From assembly GCA_017436785.1 (NCBI GenBank), contig JAFSCK010000129.1:1-40103 (forward strand): a DNA stretch of 40,103 nucleotides, read 5' to 3'. A program made the translations under genes and the position numbers. Below are positions 23,590 to 31,964 of the stretch, piece after piece. The first letter of the stretch is position 1, and every line of letters begins with the position of its first letter. Below the pieces are notes generated by a model. The model had not been told where the DNA came from, made no database searches, and worked only from the letters and a program-made list of their open reading frames with translations. Origin of the DNA: Oscillospiraceae bacterium. Lineage in GTDB: Bacteria; Bacillota; Clostridia; Oscillospirales; Oscillospiraceae.

Positions 23590-24387
23590 TTATTCAGTCA
23601 TAGATTTCAGCAGCATATACATGCAGCTGTTGTTCGCAGGGGGGTTCCCCTGGGGATTCTGTTTTGCGGTCGGTGCGTCATATCGGCCGGCAAGGAAGGC
23701 AGGAGCCGTCCGGAACAGCCAGGCGTTTGGAGTGTTCATTGCTGCCTGGGCTTTGCTGGTAAACATAGCTAGGGCATTGTCTTCTGTCACGGCCTCAGAA
23801 GCGAATTCATCTGCAAGGCCATATTTCACACAGTCTTCAGCAGTCAGCCAGGTTTCTGCATCCAGCATCTGCTGAAGCTTTTCCTCCGTCAGTTTATCTC
23901 CGGCATGCATGGTGTACGATTCAATTGCAGCCTTATTGATGACTTCCAGATCATCCGCAGACTTCCGCAGCTTGGCAGGGTTACCATATTCCCACCAGGC
24001 GACGTTGTGGATCATCATAGCCGTATTTCGGGGCATAATGACCTTATCGGCAGCCATAGCAATGACAGATGCTGCAGAAGCAGCAAAGCCATCAATATAG
24101 GCAATGACCTCCGCCGCACAACGTTTCAGGCTGGAATAAATGCCCAACGCCTCCTTGACGCTGCCGCCCATACTGTTTATGTACAGATTGACTCGGTCGC
24201 AGGCTCCAAGCCCCTGAAGGTGCTTAACGAAGTAACTCTGATTGGTAGTGCTTTCTATCTTCTCCCAGCGGTAGGTGCTCCAATTGAAGGCCTCATAGTC
24301 TGCCTGAATGTCGTCCGTAACATAAAAGTTTCTGACGATACCTCCCTCCATTTTTGCATCCTTATGCTCGACACGCATCTTACTCAC
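23590..24387 (-). CDS. ClpP-like head maturation protease
   Basis: 265 aa. INSMGGSVKEALGIYSSL and AYIDGFAASAASVIAMAAD carry the ClpP-type serine nucleophile (about S104). IHNVAWW holds the histidine (about H127). It cleaves capsid and scaffold during head assembly. Overlaps the portal gene by 8 nt. Confidence 0.93.
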   Translation of the reverse strand: MSKMRVEHKDAKMEGGIVRNFYVTDDIQADYEAFNWSTYRWEKIESTTNQSYFVKHLQGLGACDRVNLYINSMGGSVKEALGIYSSLKRCAAEVIAYIDGFAASAASVIAMAADKVIMPRNTAMMIHNVAWWEYGNPAKLRKSADDLEVINKAAIESYTMHAGDKLTEEKLQQMLDAETWLTAEDCVKYGLADEFASEAVTEDNALAMFTSKAQAAMNTPNAWLFRTAPAFLAGRYDAPTAKQNPQGNPPANNSCMYMLLKSMTE

Positions 24388-25537
24388 CTCCTTTCTTCTC
24401 TGCTACCACTTCCAGATTCTTGGTCATGGTATATTCGTTTGCCCATGGCTCGGGGATCAGCTCGTCATCCAGCTTTTCCCGGATACCGTTGGGATTATAA
24501 ATACGATCTTGCACCAGCTTGTCGATCTTTTCCGCCACAGCGAAAACATCCACAGTCTTGATATGGGTGGTATCGATCCGCATGAACCAGCCGTCCAGAA
24601 CTGCCTTACCGTAGCTTTTTCGGTTAACCTCCGTCTGGATGACTGCCATGGTAGGCTTCACTGCGAAGGAGAGCATAGAATTTACCGCCTCATCTTGATT
24701 GGTTACATCACCCCGCAGAAGACTGATAGGAACATGATAAGCATTACAGGCACGGTCCTGAGCCTGTCGGAACAGACTCTCCATATCAGAGACCTCAGAA
24801 ACACTCTTCTGTGCTGCTGGTCCATTCTGCGGAACATAGTCAAAACCATCGAACAGTGGAAGAACTGCATTTTTCTCTTCAAAAAAACGTCGAAAGCGGT
24901 CGTTCATCAAAGTTTCCAAATCTTTCTCAAATTTGGGATGACTACGGGCCACGGCATTGATGTTCAGAACACCGGAACGACCGCCGCTGTGTCGGTACTT
25001 GCTCCATGCCTCTTCCATCGCCTTGGAGTAAAGTCCCCGAAGAGTGCCCAGCATTGCAGCAGCGTGCTGATTGGACAGGCGAAAATAGAAGACATCCGGT
25101 TCCAGCAGCGTATAGCTGAGAGACAGTGTGCCACAGGTCACTCCGGTATATTGGCTTGGGCGGAACGCAAAGGATTCCCGACTGAAGGAATCCGCCAGAT
25201 AGTAATAGCCATTTTTAGAAAACACAAGGGCTTCGTTGAAACGGAGGAGCCGAGCCAGCAAAATCCGTTTGAACTCTGCTGCATTCTGGTTGGGATTTGG
25301 ACTGATGTTCCAACAATACCAATCCTCCCCCCGGGATCTCACATTTTCCTGATAAGTCCGCCATTCGCACAGAGATCCAGCACTTGCGATCAGGTCGATA
25401 ACAGAAAACAGAGCCAGTTCCTCCACATTCAGCCTATTTCCCGCGGATTCTGTCACCCCGCCGGGCAGAATGATATTTCCCTGTTCATCCCGTTTCCCGA
25501 AATCCAACAGGTCGCTCAAAAAGTTTGCAAATCTCAT
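24380..25537 (-). CDS. Phage portal protein (HK97 type)
   Basis: 385 aa. Typical features are VEELALFSVIDLIASAGS near residue 35, ENVRSRGEDWYCWNISPNPN, AFRPSQYTGV, HVPISLLRGD and the C-terminal region with FVPQ-like wing. Forms the dodecameric channel for DNA entry. Confidence 0.93.
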   Translation of the reverse strand: MRFANFLSDLLDFGKRDEQGNIILPGGVTESAGNRLNVEELALFSVIDLIASAGSLCEWRTYQENVRSRGEDWYCWNISPNPNQNAAEFKRILLARLLRFNEALVFSKNGYYYLADSFSRESFAFRPSQYTGVTCGTLSLSYTLLEPDVFYFRLSNQHAAAMLGTLRGLYSKAMEEAWSKYRHSGGRSGVLNINAVARSHPKFEKDLETLMNDRFRRFFEEKNAVLPLFDGFDYVPQNGPAAQKSVSEVSDMESLFRQAQDRACNAYHVPISLLRGDVTNQDEAVNSMLSFAVKPTMAVIQTEVNRKSYGKAVLDGWFMRIDTTHIKTVDVFAVAEKIDKLVQDRIYNPNGIREKLDDELIPEPWANEYTMTKNLEVVAEKKGGE

Positions 25538-25551
25538 AGATTATTCCTCGC

Positions 25552-27210
25552 TCAATACACATACAGATCCGGGAGTCCGGAATCGAGATTGTAATAAGTC
25601 ATCTCATCCCGCTTGATCTCTGCTACGATGAATGCAGCCACCAGAGCCATGAAACCGTCTGTTTTCCGGGACTTCGGTTCGATTTTGCCAAAAGTGATAT
25701 TGCCTCGCCGGTCAATGATGCGGATGGCGTTGTTGGTATACCAGCGCATCAGCATGTTGTCGCCCCATATGATCTTGTGATTCAGAAATGCGCTGGTAAT
25801 GATAGGTGCCACTCTGGACTGCTCCGGTGAGTAGATCAGTTTCAGATTTCCTTTTTTCCGATCTGGGTCAAAACCGTGTTGTGCAAATGCTTTTGCAAGC
25901 AGTGTATAACGGTACTGGTCGATGCCACCCATAATCAGACGGTACTTTTCCCGCATAGATTCTACCCACTGAACCGGGATATCCGGAGAGATTTCCGGCT
26001 CATAGACCATTGTCAGCTCCCCTCGACGTTCTGCTTCAGCAAGCGGGAAGTTGATGCGGGACAGGGTCTTGCTCTGGGCGCATACCCATGAATGGGTAAT
26101 CCAGTAATAATTGCCGTCTGCCTGGATCAGAATTCCCGCTGCTACAAAGTCTTGTGTGCTGGCATAGTCGATACCAAAGACAGCCGAACGTTGCTCCAGA
26201 TAACCTGCATCCGGCAATGGTGCGGAGGCTGCCAGAATATTGTCCCAAGAGGTGACCTCCGCCTCTTTATCACCCTGCGGGCGGTTCATACGCTTTGTTG
26301 CAAAAGCACTATGACCGGCAGGGTCATCCTTGTATTCGTCAAATTCCAGAAGAATCTCTTTCAGCAGCTCCCGGCGGTTGGGATCGTTTAAAGAAGGGTT
26401 TGCTTTTCCCCATGTTTCCGGCTGCATGATCTCTGCGTCACTGTCCAGTCGGCAGATAAAGTAAATCCATCCGTTATCCGGCACTAGACGAGAGAGGACC
26501 TTTTTCGCCTTTTCCATCAACTTATCCAGAGGGCCATCCCGAACATCACCCAGAGTAGTGATGTAGGTACGGCGAGGATGCTTTTTCTTGCCCAGACCGG
26601 TAACAGCCACGTCAATCAGTTTTGCATTTTCATAAGCATGGACCTCATCGAAGTCCACCTTACCTGGACGGCCGCCGTCCTTGGTTTTCGGTGCAGCAGT
26701 CCGGAATTTCAGCTTGCTGCCGGTAGCCTTATTGACGATTTCTTCTTTGGTCCAAGTGAAATATTTCTTGAAATAGGCCTCATTGCTTTCCAAAATGGCG
26801 TAAATGTCATCAAAGGTCGCCCGTGCCTGATCCTCAGCGGTAGCGAAGATGTCGATATTATAATTCTTGATACCGTTTACCGGTGTCAGCAGGGCAAAAT
26901 CCTCAAAGGCCAAATAGCCGTTTTTTCCGGCTCCACGCCCCACCACGATGACTAGACAGGGCCACCGAAGGTCCCCCTCTTGGGTATATACGCAATTGTG
27001 CAGCGCGAACAGGAAAGACTCCCATGGGAGCAGTTTGTATGGGAAATACCGAAGCAGCCCCATATAGCGCTCCAGCTGGTCCTCATCGACGACAAGATTT
27101 TCCGTGGCAAAAGTGTATTCGATCAAGTCGGCCAGCTGGTATTGCTCCCGACACATAGGGCTGACACCGGAGCGGACCAGATTGATATAATCCTGTATAT
27201 AGCGATTCAT
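25552..27210 (-). CDS. Terminase large subunit
   Basis: 552 aa. Walker A GRGAGKN (91-97), Walker B VDFDEVHAYE (about 185-194), and the nuclease acidic site starting at D348 (GIDYAS) define a TerL that powers DNA packaging and cuts the concatemer. It overlaps the small subunit by 4 nt. Confidence 0.95.
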   Translation of the reverse strand: MNRYIQDYINLVRSGVSPMCREQYQLADLIEYTFATENLVVDEDQLERYMGLLRYFPYKLLPWESFLFALHNCVYTQEGDLRWPCLVIVVGRGAGKNGYLAFEDFALLTPVNGIKNYNIDIFATAEDQARATFDDIYAILESNEAYFKKYFTWTKEEIVNKATGSKLKFRTAAPKTKDGGRPGKVDFDEVHAYENAKLIDVAVTGLGKKKHPRRTYITTLGDVRDGPLDKLMEKAKKVLSRLVPDNGWIYFICRLDSDAEIMQPETWGKANPSLNDPNRRELLKEILLEFDEYKDDPAGHSAFATKRMNRPQGDKEAEVTSWDNILAASAPLPDAGYLEQRSAVFGIDYASTQDFVAAGILIQADGNYYWITHSWVCAQSKTLSRINFPLAEAERRGELTMVYEPEISPDIPVQWVESMREKYRLIMGGIDQYRYTLLAKAFAQHGFDPDRKKGNLKLIYSPEQSRVAPIITSAFLNHKIIWGDNMLMRWYTNNAIRIIDRRGNITFGKIEPKSRKTDGFMALVAAFIVAEIKRDEMTYYNLDSGLPDLYVY

Positions 27211-27524
27211 CCAAGATCGCCGCCGGCATCAGACTGTGGTCTACAGTTTCCTGTTGTCAGGCCCAGCTCCTTCAGGATGGCCATCATGCGCTGGTTATAC
27301 ATGGCCGCCTGTTTCACTGAGGGATTTTCTTTGACGTACTTCTTGCCAGTGGCACTGGTGGTTTCGACTTCCAGTCCCCGCTTGCGGATGTCCGCCTGCA
27401 TCCGCTTCTGCATGGTGTAGAAAAATATATAATCATCCAGCAGCGACTGGAAATGGGCCACATCAGCTCCGCTATCCTTCAGCTGCTGTTCCAGACTTTT
27501 CCGGATATCCTTCTTCGTTGCCAA
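27207..27524 (-). CDS. P27-family small terminase
   Basis: 105 aa from TTG 27524, chosen because AAAGGAGGG lies just before it; an ATG 48 nt upstream has no such site. The sequence (SLEQQLKDSGADVAHFQSLL, YKKYVKENPSVKQAAMYNQR-like core) matches P27 TerS proteins, which recognise the packaging start site. Confidence 0.88.
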   Translation of the reverse strand: MATKKDIRKSLEQQLKDSGADVAHFQSLLDDYIFFYTMQKRMQADIRKRGLEVETTSATGKKYVKENPSVKQAAMYNQRMMAILKELGLTTGNCRPQSDAGGDLG

Positions 27525-27572
27525 AATAGCCCTCCTTTCTGAGAAAAGTGGTTGTTTAATGTGAAAAATCAC

Positions 27573-27722
27573 GTTTCCCTTTACGCGGGCGCCCCCGCGC
27601 GGACGAACCTTAAGCGGCGCACTGGCCGCGCCAATGTTTCCTCGCGTGCGAGGTACTGGGATTGTCAGGCCTGTCCTCGGTCTCCAAAGGCGAAATATTT
27701 TTGAAAATTCCAGACCGGGGGG
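27573..27722. other. GC-rich gap between HNH gene and terminase; cos candidate
   Basis: 150 nt without an ORF. It contains short inverted repeats such as CGCGGGCGCCCCCGCGCG and CCTCGCGTGCGAGG. In HK97-type phages with P27 TerS and an HNH protein, the cos site lies in this gap. The exact cut cannot be placed from sequence alone. Confidence 0.45.
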
Positions 27723-28064
27723 CTACCACCGTTCGGGAATCATGACTTGCTTCCGCTTGTGATGTCGCTCCCAATGGCAGCTGTCGCACAAGCAGATCAG
27801 ATTGGGATTTCCAAGCTCATCATACTCCGACAGTGCCAAATCCGGTCGCTCCCGCAATGGATGAACGTGGTGGACTGTAACACCACGAGTGAGCTTTGCC
27901 GGGCTCTTGCGCATGCAGTCCCAGCACCGGAACTTCTGTTTTTTTCGGACAGTCTTGACTAATGCTTTCCAGTAACCGGAAACGTAGAAGCTGTGCAGGT
28001 TGTCCGATGCGATCAGCGACAGGATCCAGGACGCCGGCCAGATATCCGGGTTATACCTGGGCAT
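27723..28064 (-). CDS. HNH endonuclease associated with the terminase
   Basis: 113 aa. CWDC, HHVHPLRERPDL, NPNLICLCDSCHWERHHKRK provides the zinc pairs and the HNH catalytic site. Such HNH proteins work with TerL in cos-cutting of HK97-like phages. Overlaps the gene upstream by 14 nt. Confidence 0.93.
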   Translation of the reverse strand: MPRYNPDIWPASWILSLIASDNLHSFYVSGYWKALVKTVRKKQKFRCWDCMRKSPAKLTRGVTVHHVHPLRERPDLALSEYDELGNPNLICLCDSCHWERHHKRKQVMIPERW

Positions 28065-28305
28065 CCGGAGGCTTCAGCTTCGCCCGGAAGGATTCCAGCA
28101 GGATGCGGGCCGGACGGCTCTTGGGCTGTCGGCCCTTTTGGTGCCAACGCTTTGCCATAGCCGTAGTCACAAGATCAAACATAGCCCCTAGAACCAGCAG
28201 TATCAGGACTATCGACGCTAGGGCTAAGGCCAGAGCCGCAGCACCACCCGCAATGCTGAGTAAGCATTTTGCCATGACAGAAAATCCGCTTACGAAGTAT
28301 TCCAT
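28051..28305 (-). CDS. Small membrane protein before the HNH gene
   Basis: 84 aa from ATG 28305 (GAGGA 7 nt upstream). One long hydrophobic stretch (about 10-45, possibly two helices) is followed by a basic tail (KRWHQKGRQPKSRPAR). Function unknown. Confidence 0.55.
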   Translation of the reverse strand: MEYFVSGFSVMAKCLLSIAGGAAALALALASIVLILLVLGAMFDLVTTAMAKRWHQKGRQPKSRPARILLESFRAKLKPPDAQV

Positions 28306-28386
28306 TGCTATTCCTCTTTCCGTTTTTCTTGGCAAAACAAAAAGCCTGCACCACGGATCGCATTCTTGCGATACATGGCACAGGCT

Positions 28387-28614
28387 CTAAGGCACAGGCA
28401 CAACGGGAATATTCAGGACGGACTCAGCGCCGCAGCGTTTGCACTTGACAGGCAGATCCTTCATCACCGTAGTCGGCAGCAGATAAGCAACGGCACCTTT
28501 TCCGCATACCGGACATGGGACAGGTTTTCTTGTTGGCTTTATTTTACCATACGCGGGAGAAGATTGCAATACGGCTTTTGTCGGTGCACGAAAAGTTTGG
28601 TTGGGTGCGTTCAA
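28387..28614 (-). CDS. Zinc-ribbon protein with KTR-type pattern
   Basis: 75 aa from a TTG start behind GGAGGAAGG. CPVCGKGAV and CKRCGAES form one zinc knuckle pair separated by about 25 residues, as in cysteine-rich KTR or Com-like phage proteins. These are small regulators or structural zinc fingers; role here unknown. Confidence 0.7.
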   Translation of the reverse strand: MNAPNQTFRAPTKAVLQSSPAYGKIKPTRKPVPCPVCGKGAVAYLLPTTVMKDLPVKCKRCGAESVLNIPVVPVP

Positions 28615-28663
28615 AGGTTAGTACCTTCCTCCAGTCGATAAGAGAGGAAGCCTCTCTCATAAC

Positions 28664-29374
28664 TTACATATTCTCATAATAGATGATGGTTTTATAGCCG
28701 CCGTAGCCGGGAAGCTGGAGCGGCGGACTTAGTTCCGTACAACCTACGGGAACAGAAATATCTACCGCATCATTGTCGATAACAGTATACTCAAACTTGG
28801 GACGAACCAGCCCACGGCTGGCAGTCCACATCTGCTCCCCGGGAACATAGATACCCAGTTCCCGGGGTTCGCGGCACATGTAGTGGGCTTTGTCCAATAT
28901 CTCCTCAAAGCTTTTTAGTTTCCGGACATGAACGATCTTACCGAAGGTCCAGAGACTGCGGATGCGTTCCTCATCACTGTCATCTTCGTGCCGCATGATC
29001 ATGTGGTGGTGGAGCCGCTGCCCGCCGCCTCTGGTAGTCAGCTGCGTACAGTAGACATATTGCAGAGGTTCTTTGTTGTCTTTACGGTATTTCCGGAACC
29101 AGCGCATAAACTTCCGCCAGTAAGGCTGCGATGCCTCCCGGTTTTCCGGGAGGTGCTCATCGTCATAGGTCAGCGTCACCCACCAGTCGCCCGGTGAGAA
29201 GTTGGCACACAGCAGCATCAACAATTTTTCATAAGAGGTTTTCAGATTGGCCTGCTGCTTATCCTCTTTGGAAATGCTGATAGCCGACCGTTTTCGATTC
29301 GGATTCGGATCACGTGGAGCATATAGTGATTGCCTTACCACACGGCCGGCCCGCATGGTTTTGAGGATCTTCAT
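28664..29374 (-). CDS. Rolling-circle Rep-like HUH protein
   Basis: 236 aa from ATG 29374 (GGAGG 10 nt before; the ORF could extend upstream but without a site). WVTLTYDDEHLP (about 65-76), LHHHMIM (about 121-127; the HUH metal site) and Y165 in KAHYMCREP (the likely nicking tyrosine) are the ordered motifs of HUH Rep proteins related to ORF2/G2P. An enzyme of this type nicks one DNA strand to start replication. It is unusual next to the packaging genes of a tailed phage. Confidence 0.75.
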   Translation of the reverse strand: MKILKTMRAGRVVRQSLYAPRDPNPNRKRSAISISKEDKQQANLKTSYEKLLMLLCANFSPGDWWVTLTYDDEHLPENREASQPYWRKFMRWFRKYRKDNKEPLQYVYCTQLTTRGGGQRLHHHMIMRHEDDSDEERIRSLWTFGKIVHVRKLKSFEEILDKAHYMCREPRELGIYVPGEQMWTASRGLVRPKFEYTVIDNDAVDISVPVGCTELSPPLQLPGYGGYKTIIYYENM

Positions 29375-29574
29375 CTTACGTGCCTCCAAAAGAAGACCGT
29401 GTACACATCCCCGGACTGCGTTGCAGTGAGAAAAACAAAGCCGCATTTGTTGATTTCATACAGGGTTTCCTTCAGTTCTTCGACACCAACACAGTTGAAA
29501 ATCAACAATGGTTTTGGTCTTGAAGGGATTGGGAATGTCAAAGTTTGGATTGCATTCAGATTGGGATTTTCCAT
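29371..29574 (-). CDS. Small hypothetical protein coupled to the Rep-like gene
   Basis: 67 aa. AAGGAGGAGAC precedes ATG 29574, and its stop overlaps the Rep start (ATGA). Beta-alpha-beta look (LLIFNCVGVEELKETLYEIN, then GFVFLTATQSG). No family known to me. Confidence 0.6.
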   Translation of the reverse strand: MENPNLNAIQTLTFPIPSRPKPLLIFNCVGVEELKETLYEINKCGFVFLTATQSGDVYTVFFWRHVR

Positions 29575-29583
29575 GTCTCCTCC

Positions 29584-29742
29584 TTACCTATAGTCATCAT
29601 AGAAATCACTGGCAAAAAACGTAAGATATCTGCACCGCCAAAGGTTTACCAAAAGCCACAGCAGGAGTCGCCAGCGGGAAGGCAGGACGACCAAACGCTC
29701 TTCTTCATCCTTTGGGATAAATCGAACATACCATTCGATCAT
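29584..29742 (-). CDS. 52-residue phage protein
   Basis: Starts MIEWYVRFIPKDEEERLVVL; a hydrophobic middle (RLLLWLLVNLW) and an acidic end (SDFYDDYR). Its start overlaps the stop of the 59-aa gene (AATGATC), which makes it part of a coupled chain of short ORFs. Confidence 0.55.
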   Translation of the reverse strand: MIEWYVRFIPKDEEERLVVLPSRWRLLLWLLVNLWRCRYLTFFASDFYDDYR

Positions 29743-29918
29743 TTTCCTTTGACCTCCTTCCGCAGCTCTGTCTTGGTGATCCGCTTTCCATGGAGCCGGA
29801 TGGTGTATCCGGCTTCCAGCAAGGAAAGCTCTGTTTTTCTGGGATAGCGGCAGCTCTCAGGTGCTTCCACCCCTCCCGGCTGCCCGGGAGGAGGAATCAC
29901 TTCATAGGAATATTCCAT
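29739..29918 (-). CDS. 59-residue phage protein
   Basis: Starts MEYSYEVIPPPGQPGG and contains TELSLLEAGYTIRLHGKRITK, a short helix-beta unit. It opens two bases after the stop of the next gene and overlaps the following one by 4 nt. Function unknown. Confidence 0.6.
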   Translation of the reverse strand: MEYSYEVIPPPGQPGGVEAPESCRYPRKTELSLLEAGYTIRLHGKRITKTELRKEVKGK

Positions 29919-29920
29919 AG

Positions 29921-30130
29921 TCAGTCACCTTTCATTTTTACCAAAGGACACCACTTAGGTGTTTTAGCCTCTGACAGGATTCTGTTATGAGATGCGTAGT
30001 TTCCATAATTCTCTTTTGGTGTGTGGCATATAGTTCTTCCACAACTAGGACCCGGATAAAAGCAATACCAATGCCCCTGATACCGCTTGTATTGCTCATG
30101 CATAGGCCGATTACATCCCTCACATGCCAG
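29921..30130 (-). CDS. Cysteine-rich phage protein, possible CTG start
   Basis: From CTG 30130 the reading is (M)ACEGCNRPMHEQYKRYQGHW, with further cysteines in YPGPSCGRTIC and a TPKWCPL end. An ATG exists at 30103, but only the CTG lies at good distance (7 nt) from AAGGAGG and includes the CxxC pair. Zinc-ribbon-like; role unknown. Confidence 0.5.
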   Translation of the reverse strand: MACEGCNRPMHEQYKRYQGHWYCFYPGPSCGRTICHTPKENYGNYASHNRILSEAKTPKWCPLVKMKGD

Positions 30131-30338
30131 AGGAATCCCTCCTTATCTTTCGAGGACATAGCTTCGGTGAAGTTTTCCCGTAGAAAATCAAAGGCTGTCG
30201 AAGATCGGGCTTGGGATGGTTACACACGTAAGCCTGCTGACTAAAAGAGCCGCGACATGCGCTGTTGCCATTTCCGTGCCGCGGCATGTATGATACGCGG
30301 CAGTATTCGCATTCACTGCATTTAATCACTCCCATCAT
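30120..30338 (-). CDS. Cysteine-rich zinc-finger-like phage protein
   Basis: 72 aa from ATG 30338 in TAATGATG, overlapping the parB stop by one base behind GGAGGAATA. CSECEYCRV, YVCNHP and a FYGKTSPKLCP end repeat the layout of the next gene (CxxC ... KTPKWCP), so the two may be distant copies. Confidence 0.6.
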   Translation of the reverse strand: MMGVIKCSECEYCRVSYMPRHGNGNSACRGSFSQQAYVCNHPKPDLRQPLIFYGKTSPKLCPRKIRRDSSGM

Positions 30339-31963
30339 TATTCCTCCGGCAGGAAGCCACACTTGCAGCTGCAAGGCTCGTCGCACTGGGAACAGCAGGC
30401 AAATTCTGTAGCGCAACAGGCGGCAGCCCCGCAGTGGCCCGTGGGGCTGAGGCCGGTGATGCAGGCACCGTTACCGTTGAACTTCGGGTTCTCCGGCAGC
30501 TTAGGTTGCGGAAACCAGCCTAGGATTTCACCGTCGACTTCCGGATCGTACGCACCAGCATAATCCTCCCAGTAATATCCGTTCCATTCCCAGATTTCTG
30601 TCTGCACCGAGGCATGGGGATCTGCCTGCAGGAGAAGAATATAACCACCCGGTTTCTCTGGGATTCCTTGCTGCCAAAATGTGTCCGAATTGGACACACT
30701 CGCTTCCAGTTCCGGTTTTGTGTCCAACTTGGACACATTTTCTTCACGGCCCAGCAGGTAGTCGATGGAGCAATGCAGGACATCGGCTACTGCACAAAGC
30801 TTTTGCGCATCAGAGGGATAGAGCGTTGCGCCAAGAGGAAGCGAGGTATAACGGCTGAACTCAGCAACACCGGCTTCCAGTTTTCGCTGCTTTTTCTCAT
30901 CCGTGACTGCATAGATACGCCCCTGAGCCTGATACAGTTCTTCCACTGTGACTCCGGCAACGCGCCGGGCCTTACCAACCCGTTCGTAGACACTACGGAC
31001 AAAATCGATATACGGTTTGTCCCTCTCCGCCTGAGCATCCGCAGCAGCCTGATTGGCAGCCTTCTCGACTGCTTTCAGCTCCTTCTTTTTTGCATCTGCC
31101 ATAGAGCAGGAAGATTTACAGGTCCGCAGATTGGAGCAGTCGAAGCAGCAGCCGGTGCAGTAGTTGTATATCTCTTTTACACTCCGAATCATCATGGAGG
31201 TCACATTCTGACAGCCACCTTCACACCCATGCGTACACTGCAACTCAGCAACGTATGACATGCGACGGGATTCATTTTCTACAGTGTTCTGGTATACATG
31301 CTGCGGGTTATCCTTGTGAACGCCCCATATAATTTCTTGCCATTCTTTCGGAAGCTGCGCCAGCGCATAGGTTGTGGCCTCCTTGATAATGTCCGAACAA
31401 TAGGCCGGTTTCCAGCACCCCGTCAGTTTCTCCCGGATCACCTTTAGCCGGGCCAGTTTGGTTTTGCTCTGGTTGACGGCCTCGGCAACATGATCCCGCA
31501 TCCGGCCGGGGAAATCGTATCCTTCTTCCTTCAGCTGATACAGGAGCTTTTCCACCTGCGCTGCTTGTTCTCCCAGCTCTGCGCTGGTCATGGTGCGGGT
31601 GTTGGCGTTGGCGTAGATCAGACGTAGCTGCTGCAGGGCTTCGGGAACCTCATCCGCTTCGATGATGCAGGGCACTTCCGCCCATCGCTGCGGGTCGTCC
31701 TTGGCAAGCATATCAACCGCTGCCCGGCGTCGGTGGCCTGAAACAATCATGTACTGGTCTTCCTTGCTGGGATGCTTCCGGACCCGGATGGGCTGCTGCA
31801 GTCCGCAGAGGGAAATATTCGCGGCCAGTTCTTCCACGCCGCTGAGCAGGTAGAAATTCTTAGGATCGTTATCAAGCCTCTCCAGAGGGATGTATTCGAT
31901 CTGCTCCCGGTTTGTGTCCAAATTGGACACATCTTTGAGAAGGTCACTCAAATCAAAAGCCAT
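30338..31963 (-). CDS. parB: ParB-like partition protein with Cys-rich and DUF551-like parts
   Basis: 541 aa. Residues about 20-110 are a ParB/Srx domain (IPLERLDNDPKNF, SGVEELAANISLCGLQQPI, VSGHRRRAAVDML) followed by a KorB-type HTH (SKTKLARLKVIREKL). Then come a cysteine cluster (about 240-290), a partial HTH (AVADVLHCSIDYLLG), a linker and a DUF551-like segment (ILLLQADP, GEILGWFPQPKLP), ending in a Cys-rich tail. Three palindromes lie inside the gene. It is in one operon with parA, separated by one base. Confidence 0.85.
   Translation of the reverse strand: MAFDLSDLLKDVSNLDTNREQIEYIPLERLDNDPKNFYLLSGVEELAANISLCGLQQPIRVRKHPSKEDQYMIVSGHRRRAAVDMLAKDDPQRWAEVPCIIEADEVPEALQQLRLIYANANTRTMTSAELGEQAAQVEKLLYQLKEEGYDFPGRMRDHVAEAVNQSKTKLARLKVIREKLTGCWKPAYCSDIIKEATTYALAQLPKEWQEIIWGVHKDNPQHVYQNTVENESRRMSYVAELQCTHGCEGGCQNVTSMMIRSVKEIYNYCTGCCFDCSNLRTCKSSCSMADAKKKELKAVEKAANQAAADAQAERDKPYIDFVRSVYERVGKARRVAGVTVEELYQAQGRIYAVTDEKKQRKLEAGVAEFSRYTSLPLGATLYPSDAQKLCAVADVLHCSIDYLLGREENVSKLDTKPELEASVSNSDTFWQQGIPEKPGGYILLLQADPHASVQTEIWEWNGYYWEDYAGAYDPEVDGEILGWFPQPKLPENPKFNGNGACITGLSPTGHCGAAACCATEFACCSQCDEPCSCKCGFLPEE
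30680..30698. promoter_or_regulatory. parS-like palindrome, copy 1
   Basis: TGTGTCCGAATTGGACACA, one mismatch to a perfect palindrome. It encodes the VSNSDT peptide in the parB linker. Confidence 0.7.
30719..30737. promoter_or_regulatory. parS-like palindrome, copy 2
   Basis: TGTGTCCAACTTGGACACA, perfect around a central C; it encodes VSKLDT in the same parB linker. Confidence 0.75.
31913..31931. promoter_or_regulatory. parS-like palindrome, copy 3
   Basis: TGTGTCCAAATTGGACACA, perfect around a central A; it encodes VSNLDT near residue 12 of ParB. Confidence 0.75.
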
Positions 31964-31964
31964 A

